Source: Daphnia pulex
Taxonomy: Eukaryota > Arthropoda > Branchiopoda > Diplostraca > Daphniidae
Length of the DNA stretch: 64,000 nt
NCBI RefSeq assembly: GCF_021134715.1
Contig: NC_060024.1
Span: 8,494,001 to 8,558,000 of the forward strand
Direction: 5' to 3'
Both the position numbers and the translations under genes were made by a program. Below, in pieces: positions 1 through 12,800 of this stretch. A model generated the notes under the pieces. The model searched no databases and was not told the DNA's origin. It worked only from the letters and a program-made list of their open reading frames with translations. Within the stretch, counting starts at the first letter, position 1. Every line of letters starts with the position of its first letter.

Positions 1-534
1 GGAAACAAAACAGCTGACAGACTGTCGACCACAGCTTGTGGCGCCAACTGGTTTGCTATTTAAAAAAAAAAAGAAACATTGTTTTTGTTCAAAGAGGAAA
101 TGGGTCGTTAAACATGTATTACAGCAATAAAAATTTAAACGTTACTGTGGAATTGAAATTTAATTACTTATTCTTTTTAGTTCTAAATAAACTTTTCTCC
201 ATTTTCGCCACTTAGGAGCCCCCATCTGACAACACTGTTTTGTTCCTAGCGCGCCATCTCGAAATTCTACTGTTACCTAAAAACGTGCCCAACTCTGTCG
301 GCTGCGAAGTGCGAACTGCGAAGTTTGGAGGACGTTGTACTCGAAGTAGTGGAAAAGATTGTGTTAAAAGAATCAAGAATTCAAACTATCTGAGTGCACT
401 GGAAATTGGAATATATAGGTATGGCCCATTTCAATCTCATTTAAAATTATGAACTGCTAATGCTAATTGTGTTTTTTTTTGTGATTTTTCCGAAATCCCA
501 GAAATCGTGGGACGTTCATTTTCAGAAGAAAACG
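1..534. promoter_or_regulatory. Upstream region and probable 5' UTR of PARP1
   Basis: No coding exon is recognised here. A 5'-UTR intron is plausible, with a donor GTATGG at 419 and an acceptor TTTTCAG ending at 525, which places the PARP1 start codon nine bases into the next exon. No clear TATA box is seen upstream of about position 240. The small open frames here show no family features. Confidence 0.4.
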
Positions 535-3500
535 ATGGCGGATGATTTACCTTTTCGAGCAGAATATGCAAAGACGGGTCGAGCTAGTTGCAAGAAATGC
601 AAAGAAAACATTCCTCAAGGCACTCTACGACTTGCTGTAATCTTTCAGGTAACATTTTATTTTTTATTGTTTGGTTCTGGACTTTGTACACTAGTACAGT
701 ATTGTTGTTTTAGGCTGCCAAATTTGATGGGAAAATGGTTTCGTGGTACCACTTTGATTGCTTTTTTGAAAGGCAACGGCCCAAATCAGCTGGTGACATT
801 GAACATTTTGATCAATTGCGCTGGGAAGATCAAGAGAAAATTAATCAGATGCTCAAAAGTAAAACATTACTAATATTGCTATACATTGTATTTAGTTGAT
901 TTCTAACTATTTCCTTTTTCCAAAGAAATCAGTGAAGGTGGGATTGCTGAACCAAGTAAAAAAGGAAAAGGCAAGGGGAAAACAGCTAAAGTTGCTGAAC
1001 CCTTTTCTGATTTTCTAATTGAGTATGCAAAATCTGGGAGAGCTGCATGTCGAGGCTGCTTAGAAAAAATTGCAAAAGTATTATAATCATTAAGTGCAAG
1101 TTCTAAAACGATCCATGTTCAAACATGTCTATAATGTTCAAATTGTAGGATGAATTGAGGATATCAAAGAAAGGATACGACACCAAAGGAGGCATGAGAC
1201 ATGGACAAATGTTGGATATGTGGTACCACGTCAAATGTTTTAAAGAGCGACGAGAAGAATTAGAATTTGTTAGCGGAGTGGATACAATCCCTGGATTTAA
1301 AGATCTAACTGCCGACGACAAAAAAGTTCTCTCAAAAGAACTCCCTGCTCTTTCCGCTAAGTATTGACAAGAATCGAAATTTGGAAAATCATGTATTATA
1401 ACGGTTTCTTTTTTCAGCAAACGAAAAGTTGACGGGGATGCTGTCGACGGACCTTCGGATGCAAAGAAGATAAAGAAAGAAGAAAAAGAAAATGAACAGC
1501 TCAAGGAAGAGATCAAGAAGCAAAATAAAATTCAGTTTAAATACAGAGACCAGTTGGAAACTCTGACAAAACAAGAACTCCAGATTCTGCTGGAATACAA
1601 CGATCAGCAAATTCCTTCTGGAACATCTGAAGTACTTGCACTTTTTATTAATATTTTTATTTTCTTCTGAGTGTTAATCAATATGTCGCATAGTTAAACT
1701 ATATGCAGCTATTTATCTTTTTAGATGTTGGACCTTCTTGCCGATGTAATGGCGTTTGGAGCTTTGCTTCCATGCAATGAATGCAAAAGTGGACAGTTTT
1801 TCTACAAGTGATTAAAATAATAGAAATTTCAAGTCGGTAAGCCTTACCTATATAGATTTACTTCTTCTTCTACAACAGGAGTGGCATGGGTTATCAATGC
1901 TCTGGAAACATGAGTGGCTGGACGAAGTGCCCCAACTCGACAACAACTCCCGAAAGGAAACCATTCAAAGTTCCATCGGACCTCTCGGAAAATTACTCAT
2001 TTTTGTAATAAGGCTGTTGTTGCCATACATTAAGTTACTTTCTAAACTTCATTCTTCTATAGGAAAAAGTACAAATATGTTCCCGGACAGAGGGTAATCC
2101 CAGCGCTAACTCGCACTATTCGTATGAATCCAACCGAAGAAGTGAACGTGAAAAAAGAAAAGTAGCTATTTACTCAACTAGATAACGTGCTAGTTCTGTC
2201 TATTAATGTTTTCTTTTTCTTTTAGATCCGATTCGAAACGCCCACCCACACTAGAAGGCTTGAAATTCATTCTTGATTCCAAGCTTGAAAAGTCTAAAGA
2301 AAAAGTCGAAGCTGAAATAAAAAAATTACTAGGTTCTGTAGGTTCGCGCGTTACCGAAAAAATTGCAGCCGTAATTTCTACGAAAGGTTAGAAATTTGAG
2401 TGGGTAGTTTCTCTTATGAGATTAAGCCTTTATATGTGGTATTACTGTTTTACAGACAATTTAAAAGAAAAGGATTCAAAGTTGAAGAAAGCGTCTGAAC
2501 TCGGTATTCATGTTGTAGACCTTAGCTTTTTGGATGCAATCAAAGCAAGCACTGGCGAATCTGCCTCATCCATTATAACGAAGAAAAACATCGCACCATG
2601 GGATTGCCACAGTGTAAATTTTTTTTCTTTTATTGCCCTAATTTTTGAGATTTTTTAAAAACTGTAATAAATCTAGATCGAGAAGCGTCTTGGTTTGGAC
2701 GAGTCGGGTGCCACGAAATCTTCTGGAAAATCGAAAGGCTCAGGTTGGTTGGACTGTTTATTACTTTTAATGTTTCCCAGTAAAAACTGTAGTATAAGTA
2801 TGGGGGAGTCATACGCTTTAAACTTGCAAGTAAATCAAGTTCAAGGTCACAACTCAATCCTAAATTAATTGAGTCGTCTGATGACTATGAAGGGATCCAA
2901 GTCTGCCCTCATAGACAGATACGCGACTAACATATTTGTTGATTTATTTCACGCTAAAAACGAAGCTGAATCTCGTAACTAAATTGTGTTTTCGTTTGCA
3001 GAAAAATCTGGTTCAGGCATGTCCGATAAACTGAAGCTGAAACTTAAAGGAGGAGGAGTAGTTGATCCCGATTCTGGTTTGGAAGATAAAGCACATGTCC
3101 TGAAGACGAAAAATGGTCTGTACAGCGTTGTACTTGGGATCGTTGACATTCAAGGTGGAAGAAATTCTTACTACAAGCTTCAAATTCTTGAACACGACAA
3201 AGGAAACAAGTAAATTGGCTTCGCTTCCCCCAGTGGCAATTGTAGATAACAACTATAATTTTTTTTTTTTTTTTTTTTTAATTCGACAGGTGGCATGTAT
3301 TCCGTGCTTGGGGTCGAGTTGGTACAACGATTGGAGATACCAAGCTAACTAAGATGGATACCAAACAAGAAGCAATAGAGGATTTTGTTGCTCTGTACGA
3401 GGAGAAAACTGGTAACCTTTGGGAAAATCGAGATAATTTTGAGAAGCAGCCCGGAAAACTCTACCCTCTAGATATTGACTACGGAGAGGTATTTTCTATT

Positions 3501-5200
3501 TTTCTTGTGTCTTTTTGAAATTACGTAATGACATCAATTTTTTAAAATGTGATTTCCACACTTTCAGTCAGAAATAGATTCACGTATGACGATCGCCAAT
3601 TCGACATCGAAGCTTCACCGATCTATTCAAGAATTGGTCTGCATGTTATTTGATGTCGAAGCTATGAAACGGACGATGGTAGAATTTGAATTAGATCTAA
3701 CCAAGATGCCTCTTGGTAAACTGAGCAAGAAACAGCTAGAAAAGGCGTACGGGATTTTAAGTCAGGCTCAGGAAATGTTGGATTCGAAAGATGTATCGAA
3801 GACTAAATTCCTCGATATCTCGAATCAGTTCTACACACTCATTCCGCACGACTTTGGAAGAAAAACTCCGCCTGTTCTTAGCGATAACGAAATCATTAAG
3901 GTAATGGATTAACTCATTGTCCTTCCAGCATGATGTAGTATAATCTCGATTTGTTTTCTAGTCTAAACTGGAGATGCTTGAGAGCTTGATGGAAATCGAG
4001 GTGGCCTTCAGCTTGCTGAAAGCCGGCGATGCTGTTAAGGATAAGGATCCCATCGATGCCCACTATGAGAAGCTTAACACTGAAATTGAAGTAACAATAT
4101 TTATCCCTTTCATGTTTTGTATTACGTATCATTGCTGATTTTTTAAATTATCTCTAGGTTTTGGACAAGTCTTCCGAAGAATTTAGTGTTATTCAAACGT
4201 ATGCAAAGAATACTCACGCAGCAACTCATACTCAATATACTCTCGAAGTGGAAGAAGTAAGTAGAAGAGTTTAAGTAGTTTCACGCTAGGACTAGCAGTT
4301 AACTTTTTCGTTTTCTTTCCCAGGTATTCAAGGTGGTTCGGAAAGGAGAATCGAAAAGATTCCGTCCGTTCTCCAAATTACCCAATCGCAAGCTCTTGTG
4401 GCACGGATCTCGTGTTTCCAATATGGCTGGTATCCTATCTCAAGGGTTGCGTATTGCCCCACCTGAGGTAAAATTACATTTATTTGTTATATATTTGACT
4501 TTTTTCTTGATTAACCATTAATCCTTTCTTTATTTTGGGTGAATTTTGATAGGCTCCAGTCACTGGTAATTTCTTCTTGGCTACTCAACTATATCACGAT
4601 GATTAAACTTGTTAATGCTTTTGTTGTTTTTAGGCTACATGTTTGGCAAAGGTATTTATTTTGCTGACATGGTTTCAAAGTCTGCCAACTATTGCGTCAC
4701 TTCAAAGAGCAATCCTGTTGGTATGTTGTTACTCTGTGACGTAGCGCTGGGCAAAAGGTATAACTTTGTAACTTACACTCCCTCTAAATTTCTAATTGAA
4801 ATGTTGATTTTGTAAATTAGTTACGAGCGCAAGGAAGCCGATTACATTGAGAAACTGAAAAAAGATTATCAAAGTGTTCTCGGAGTTGGCAAGACTGAGC
4901 CTAATCCCGATGAATTTAAGGTAATTAATTCAAACTTTGGTTTCGTACATGAATCGAGCACTAAACAGCTTATCGTTCGATAATAGATGTTGGGCGACGT
5001 CAAAGTTCCACTCGGCAAACCTGCTCCTACCAAAGTTAAGGGATCGTCGTTACTCTACAATGAGTACATTGTCTATGATGTCGCACAGGTAATCAACATC
5101 ATTACAATGACGATTTTTGTGTCAAATCAATTCTGATTTTGGTGTTTGGCTTTAGGTGAACATCAAGTATCTTATCAAAACGAAATTCCACTACAAATGA
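535..5200 (+). CDS. Parp1: Poly(ADP-ribose) polymerase 1 (PARP1), complete, 22 coding exons
   Basis: Nuclear DNA-break sensor that makes poly(ADP-ribose) from NAD+. Exons: 535-648, 714-858, 926-1077, 1149-1360, 1418-1631, 1725-1807, 1879-2004, 2063-2161, 2226-2386, 2456-2613, 2677-2743, 3002-3209, 3290-3488, 3568-3900, 3962-4090, 4158-4256, 4324-4467, 4553-4565, 4634-4757, 4821-4920, 4987-5088, 5156-5200. These sum to 3027 bases in frame (1008 residues; human PARP1 has 1014). Domain order: zinc finger 1 (about 5-90, with GRASCKKC), zinc finger 2 (about 108-200, GRAACRGC), zinc finger 3/PADR1 (about 210-380), BRCT (about 385-485), WGR (about 530-645, WHVFRAWGR), helical regulatory domain (about 655-790), then the ART fold. 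The catalytic triad is present: His860 in LWHGSR, Tyr894 in GKGIYFAD, Glu986 in YNEYIVYD. The start at 535 matches the first zinc finger. Boundaries rest on GT/AG sites and frame only. Confidence 0.96.
4553..4565 (+). other. Parp1: 13-base microexon of PARP1
   Basis: Exon 18 is GCTCCAGTCACTG, flanked by an acceptor ending GATAG and a donor GTAATT. It encodes Ala-Pro-Val-Thr and the first base of Gly. Without it the frame between exon 17 (ending ...APPE) and exon 19 ([11 protein letters not shown]) is lost. With it the product reads APPEAPVTGYMFGKG, as in animal PARP1 proteins. Confidence 0.9.
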
Positions 5201-6806
5201 AAAGACATTTTTGAACTCCAAACGTTTTGTTAATCACAGAACCATTTCGCATTTTAAGTTTTACCAATGATCGAACAAATTCCCTCCTGTTTTTCCCTAA
5301 TTACTTTGTTCTGTTCCTACCTCGAAGTTAAACAAGTTTCTTGACAGCAAACCTCAAGACGTTGTTTTAAGTTCCTTTTGATGTGACGTATATAGGATAG
5401 CTGACAGGCTGCAACTGGTAAGAATGATCTTTTCCTTTATTTCTTTTAATCCTGTCCATCGAAGCGGATGTAGCGGATATCGGAAGTTGAAGTGGATCTC
5501 CTTATACTGTAAATCGGAGTCTCCGTAAAGTAGTTTTTCTTTTCCACGTGCTCTTCATCTAGATCTGGTTGGCGAGTGTTTATATCCTCTCACTGTTTCT
5601 CTCACTTTCCTTGTTTCCGTTCTCATATCCGGATGTTATCTTCATCGGTCCCTGCGATACCGTTAACAATGTTGACGTTTGAGAACGAAACAACTTGGCG
5701 GTGACGGGTGTCGTACTACTCGATTGTTTCGGACCTATTCTCAGCCGCCAGATTTGAACGATGATAGAATCTTAAAAGTCTCGACAGTTTCCAATGTATT
5801 CGATGAAGATGTTACGTAACAGAGATGTATCAACAAAGAGGAGACGGGCAACAGAAATAGCGGCAGCCTTGGCATATTATTGTACACGCGATGGGGAGGG
5901 TCGTCTCGGGCTTCTCTGAACTAGGAATCGAATATATTCTGTATAAATATATACACTATGAATGCAGGAATGGGGAGAAAGAACAACACGCTGCAAAGAC
6001 GATGATGATGAGCGAGAAACTCGATGGAACAACCTAAAAGAGGGGGGGGGGAATGAAACATCAGCAGCAACAGTCTTTTCAAAAGTTTGGGGTATTCGTT
6101 GAAAAGATGATAGTGATTAGGATGACGACTCGACAGTGCAGTGAAGAAGAGAAATGCCGAGAGCTTTTAATTGGTTGCCTTGTGTATACATTAGTAGTAC
6201 TGTGTCACTCGTCCGCACCAGAGTTGCGTATCATAAACATTTGCTGCCGGAATCGGAACAAGGAAAGGGGGGGGGAAGAAGGGAATCGTGAAGATCTGAT
6301 CTAAACTTGTTAGTTCTTCCTACATTTTCAACAACCTCGTCGCCTATCCTTTTCTCATTTTGGCGGAGGTTTATATATCCATTTTTTAGTTTTTTTTTTT
6401 TTTTGTTTCGACGAGTCAAAGTGAAGTAAAAAAAAGGTCTGGGGTAAAAATATGAATGAACAATTTACAAAGCGAAATCGACCGGCAATCATTGGAAACA
6501 TTCACCGATTGCCGGAGTGACTTTGCTCTTTGCTGTTTGTATATTTTCTTCTCTTTTTTTGTTTTCTATTGATCCACTTGTCGTTTGATGATCGCACGAT
6601 GCCGTCTCTCGTCGAGAAGATGAAACAACAGAGAGTCGAGATTGGGATACAACAAAAAAAAATAACGTAACAAAACAAACAAGCCACTTTGGCTCAGCCG
6701 ACTTATTATTGTGTGTAGGAACTTTTTTTTATCTTCTTCTTCTTCTTTTGTGACAGACTGTCGCTTTTCTCCGTTTTCTTTCGGGTCGGCCCGGCTGGAA
6801 ACCCGT
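5201..6806. other. Convergent intergenic region / 3' UTRs of PARP1 and the Ig gene
   Basis: Non-coding DNA between two convergent genes. It contains a G-run near 6043-6052, a second near 6268-6276 and poly-T tracts near 6392-6404. A minus-strand AATAAA (plus-strand TTTATT at 5436-5441) could serve the Ig gene and would give a 3' UTR of about 1.4 kb, but this is only an inference. No AATAAA was found close behind the PARP1 stop. Confidence 0.4.
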
Positions 6807-9800
6807 TCATCTGTTGAGCGATGACTTGAGGGTCCACAGCAGCAGCAACACTGCCAAGTGAAATAACCCGAATGTCACTCCCGGCGCACCTATTATCACC
6901 GGATTACAGGATTAATTATTATAATTTTGATTGCTAATTAGTTGACAGTTGATGTATACCTTGACTCGAGGAAGAAGGAACTTCTTTCTGGTGACTTACG
7001 GGGCGAGAGAGATTGGTGCTGGAATCGCGCGGAGCGTCGCTCATGTCTTTTTGGACGTGGGCGGAGTTTTAATGAAGTGTGCATTAGCGTTTTGATATAT
7101 TTAACAAAGTTTTCAGTAAAGACGTAGAGCCAAGAAAACTGGGGGGAGATTATGAAAATAGAAAAGATATAATAGAACCTACTTTTTGTCCCGGCGCTGT
7201 TGCCGTTTGCAACCTGCTTGCCCGTCTGTAAATCTTCCGTCGATTCTAAACAACCAATCAATTGTCACATTAGACACGAACCGCCTTTTTTTTTAAGTAT
7301 TTCGACTAGTTCTTCACTGTACCTGTGCTGGTCAAGACTTCACTCTTGGTCGTTTCGCCGGTCTGCTGGACGGTTTTCACCAAGTGGCCCGTCCGATCAG
7401 TTTCTGTATAAACAAACGGTGGAATTGGTGAGTTTTTTTTTATTTCTTATTAGACAAAAAAAAAATAACTACAGTGATGGTTTTATGTCACGTAAAAGTT
7501 TATATGATTTGGGAGCAGTAACGGCAGTTACCATGGTGTTCTTTCTGCGATCCCAATAACGATAATAATAATTCATTTTTTTACAGTTGGAAGAACCCGG
7601 AAATGGCATTCGGCCTTCTATACAGCGGAAATCCCGACATGGACTGCGTAGTCTACGTACGGTCCGGAATCAGAATTCGTCATCCGACGCGGAAGGGAAA
7701 GCGGAACGGGAGTCTAGTCTGATTATCCACCAACCAACGACAGAGTAATATTCCCTTTTTAGTGAGCAATTCCTCGCGCCCATCTTATCCAGCAAGTTGA
7801 TGGATTATTATTAGGAACCTATTTGTGTTCGACAAGGCTGGTGACTTTGTGTGGACCGTCGTAGGCTCATAGTAGCCTATATCGGCACTGAGATATCGGC
7901 AGTAGAGCGAAGAGAGCGCGGGACTCATTATATTACATTGATATCTAGGCCACAAAAAGTTGATTCACTTGCTCGGCGTCTCTTTTCCTCTTTTGACTCT
8001 TTGCTCTTGATCTCTTGTCTGTGTCCGAGAAGCCCCCCGCCATGGATAATAGATGGTACGAGCGGGGCCGGAGGGTAAAAGAGAGAAAAGAGAAAAAAAG
8101 TGGAGGACGCAAGGAGCGGTATAGCAGACGGAGCAAGCTAAACTCGATCAAGCAGGATGCTCTTCCCATGGGTCGGCCCCCATTAGGAGCTGCGCGCCGC
8201 TATAGACTGGTATATCAGTCCCGCGCGCTGTTCGTCTTTCTCTATCTCTCTCTCGACTGCGAACCAAGTGAAGCGAAATAAATATCAGAAGAACCTTCCT
8301 CCTACACGGACCGAAAAGGAAAATAAAAAAGAAAAGCAAGCGAAAAAAAAGAAAGTAGAGAGGTATAACCTAAAGGCTTTATTTCGGCTCCTAGATGTAG
8401 CTGGAAGAAAGAAAGAAATTCAGACAAGAGAAACAAAACGACAGTTGACTCACGTGAAGCGCAATGAGATTTTAGCTCTAGCTCCTTGACTTTTTTCTTT
8501 TTATTTCTTTTTTGCTCCTCTTCTTTTTCAAAGGATCTTTCTTTTGACTCTTTTTATTATTATTATTTTCTTTTTTGCTCTGGCTTCTTTCAGCTCTTGT
8601 CTTCTTCTTCTTCTTCTTTCTACATTCAATTCCGACAGCAAAGGTCTGGAGTACTAACGAGAGCCGTGCTGATGTTGTCATGCCCTTTTGCCTCTACCCG
8701 CGCGCTCCTCGGCGATGGATATCTTTCACTTGCGTATGTCTTCTGGTACTCTTCAACGGGATATACGCTAGATACTACCACTCTATAGACTTATATATAT
8801 ATTAGACTGATGTGCACGCTCACATCTGAAAAAGTGTGAAGAATTCGGAGCTTTATCTTTCGCCTCCCCCCTCTCTCTCTCCACCAGGAAATTCGTCGTT
8901 CCTCTGGGCAACCTCCCCCCACGTCTTTCTGTGTGCCATGACGGAGTAATCTGATTCAGTCGCCACTTCACTTTTGTTTCTTTATACCAGTTCTTCTTTC
9001 TTCTCTCTCTTGTTAGCCCTCATGTTTTTTCCTCTGTGTGTGTGTTCACAAAAAGAAAAGAAAACTTATTGCCCTTTTGTATTCACGGAGAACGCCCGTC
9101 TTATGAATATCCAGCGTCTGTTTTTTTCCTGGTGCGGAGTTGGGAGAAAACGGAATCGGCACGGCTGCACGTAAGATGCTTGGCTTGGATGTCTACTACA
9201 TCTATTACGTTGGCGCTCATTTTCCGTGTGTACAAGGGGAATAAATCGTCGGGGATCACTTCAAGCGGAGGATGGAACGACCGCTGTTTAATCGCATTGT
9301 CAACGAGCTATTAAGGAAATAAGGAAGGAAGCGGGAGATCTCTCCCAGCCGTATCAAGGAGGGACTACATATATAACCTCTCGTCGTTGATCGATTATGA
9401 TTCTCAATTTCTGCTCGACTATCTTTACTGGCGGCCGAGGGATCGGCTGAACGACATGCGCCACTTGGGCGACGAGTTTTTAGTTCCAGGAAAATGATGA
9501 GCCAAACTCAACTTAGACACACTCGACGGAGCTGATTGATCCGGACTCTCTAGTCGAGACAGCCGTATGTTTATTGCTCTTATATACCGTCGTCGTCGTC
9601 GTCCTTTTGTTCTAGTTTGAAGCGAATTTACAATAAATGATGAGCAGAACCGCTCGCTTGTTTTCACCCCTCATCCGACAGCGAAACAGCCAGACGTAAT
9701 GGGCCCATTATTCATTCATTCAAAACGATGATTCTACAAATAGGAAATGACATTCGAATCGGTTCCGTCTCATCATCGCAGATGCATACGAATATACCCT

Positions 9801-12800
9801 TTTTGGGGTGAACAGTTTATAAATGAATTTTTTGCTCATTTGATGATGTGTGTGGCTGGGAGCTCTGGGTTGGTAATGATTTTTTGATTTTGGCGCTTCT
9901 TAAATACCTCCCCCCCCCCCCCCTTGTCCTCTCTCCCTCCCTTGTCCTCTCTCCCTCCCTCCTCCCAGTTTGCACAGATAGATTGTCTGTGTGTATAGGA
10001 CTATACGCAGACAATGTATATAGACACTCCATCAGCCGTGTGATGATGAAGCTCGTGCACTGCTGCACACATACTATCCCCCCCCCACCCCACCAAACTC
10101 CCGCTCCACCCCGGCGTCCACCTATAGACTTGCGCCCGAGCTGCGACGGTGGTAATTAAGGCAAATGAGAGTTAACAAAGAGACAGACAGGGAGAGTGAT
10201 AAGAACAGGAAGACCCTGTTATGTGAAATTCCTGGACGTTTATACATACACACACACGCACAGTTTGACGGAAACTCTCGGCTCTACACTGCTGCTCATG
10301 TCAAGAGAGGCTAAAGAGTTGTACAAACACGACATTATCAACTTGTATGCGTTGGTGTATACGTGTGTGTATGTGCCAAACTGGTTAATATCTTTGTATC
10401 AACATTTCCGCCGGCGATTTCATATTCCCGTGAATCAGGAAATGAGCCAATTGGATTGCGATTACAACGAATTTGATGAAGAGCCGTAATAATCAGCAGG
10501 CCGTCCTATCCACACATCATCAATATGCTCGACGTCAACAGGGGGCTGAGAAAGAGATCGGATAGCGGCTGTACACACGTATAACGAGCCTGCTGTGTAG
10601 AGATATCAATAACCATTTTTCTTTTTTTTTCCCCTCTCTCATTCTTTATTTTTTCTTTATTTCCTCGTACGTCAATCGGCGGATGTAACGGTTGAAAGGG
10701 AAGACCGGGAGGCCGAAAGGGGGAAATTGGGAAATAAAAGTCCATATAGGCCTGTAGATCCCATAGTGTATAGACGTACTATATCTAGTACGAACAGAGA
10801 GAGAGACATATCCGTTCGATATAAGGTCGTTACTCTCGTTAGCCCTATACAGATATCGGATCCAAGCCGCAGCGTTGACATCGACAATGCCGAGGGTCGG
10901 CGGATCAGTTTAACACAGACCCGATGATGTTGTATAGATTTACATTCGTAATATATCAATTTTGGAATCCAATAGAAATACAAAAGGGCCGATTAACGGT
11001 CTGTGACGCGACCTTTTTTTTACGATCATCGTCGTACGTATATAATTGGCCTATATAAAAGAAGCGCTCGCGTGCAGCGGCTTATAAATGATAGACGGAT
11101 CAGTCGAAAAAAAATTATTGAATCGCTGCTTTTTTTTTTAAACCCGGATCGCTTATTATTTTCGCCGCCCTTATCCGCGCACTCTTCTCGGTGATGAATC
11201 GATAAATATTCCGCTAGCTGGCTCCTTGCTGTATACACGCATTCAAAACGGGGAATCCGGTCTTCTCTCTCTAGCTGCTGGATGCTGCTGGATGCTGTTG
11301 TCTGTTGTTGTATATTATCCTCTTTTGATTCCCATGAGCTGTCGGAAGCGATCAGAATGGCCCATTGTATCCTGACACACACCGACCGTAGTAGTACAGA
11401 CAGCCCCGGCGTCTTGTCTTCATTATTCACATATCGCAATGAATTATTGAAGAAGATTCTTAAGACCTTTGGATGCTGCTCGGTTTTATACGAAAATCGA
11501 GAGAGAGAGTAGTTTCTGGCTTTTTTTTATTTTCACGATCCGCTGCAAACATCAGGCAGACGTGTGGTGGTACAACGTAGTCGTAATCGTACGTTACATA
11601 TACACACAGCCCGCGCATCTATAATGGAGAGAGTTTAAGACTTCCGACGTGTTCGCCGATGGAGTTTCCTCCCTCCCTGCTGTTCTCCGGGCCGGGCGAC
11701 GTCACTTCCGACTTGCTGTGTCAAGTCTCGTTATACCGCTGAGACTATTCGACACGCTTTAGGCCGTGAAACGACGTCAACCTCTCGAGACTTGGTTGCC
11801 GCCGACAATAACCTTCTCCGCACAGCTCGAGAGAGTTAAAGCTTCGCGTTTATCTGTGCATGGTGTTCTTGTATATAGGCCTGGCTGTGTGTGTATATAA
11901 CGTCGGTAAATATGTGTGCGCAACACATGTACTCGAAAGTGTACTTCACTGTATATCTATAGAAATGCGATGGAAGGGCAGCAGCAGTTGGGCGGAGCTT
12001 CAATTTTTTACGGAAGCGGCCGATATCAACCGCGCCCTTGATCGATTTTCAATCAAAGGCGCGTGACTCGAAATCCCTGGGTGATGTATGTGTATAAGGC
12101 AGTCGCTATATAGGGTCAGTCACTCAATGCGCATCGGTTTCCATCTCTTTTTCACGGTCCATTTTCAATTTTAAATGGGCGGATGGGGGAGGGGGAGGGA
12201 GCGAAAAGTCAATGAAATCAACTCACGATAGATCTTGATGGTGCCGTCCGTCTCTCCGCGCGGGTTCTTGGCGACGCAGCGGTATCTTTTCATTCATTGC
12301 AACATTGAATGAAAAAAATAAAATCACGGAATCGAAAAAATAAAAAATAAAATAAAATTCAATTTCAATGTTAATTTTTCCTTATCGAATTAAGTACTGA
12401 CACATTAGAAAAAAAAGGAAATGAAATAGAAACTCACGGTCCGTAATCTCTGACGGTCAGGTGGCGAATGGTCAATTTCAAATGGGTCATGTAAGACGAT
12501 GGGTTCATGTTGGGAGTCGAGAACGGGGCATCTCCGGCAATGTTTTCTATAATGACCATATAGTTTAATCATTATTTTTATATGTTATAATGGTGAAATG
12601 ATGTATTTTTGCAATTTTTACTTTTCTTGTCGTGAAATCCTCCGTTGTTGGAGGAGACCGTGTAGGAGGAGCGAGTGCCGTTGGACATGTGCTGTTGCTG
12701 GACTGCGGCTGTAACTCCGTTGATGCTCTCGATCCTGTACTTTGTCGGATCGTGAAGGACTTGGCCGTCCGGTCTTGCCCAGTAGTGCAGAGCAGCCGGG

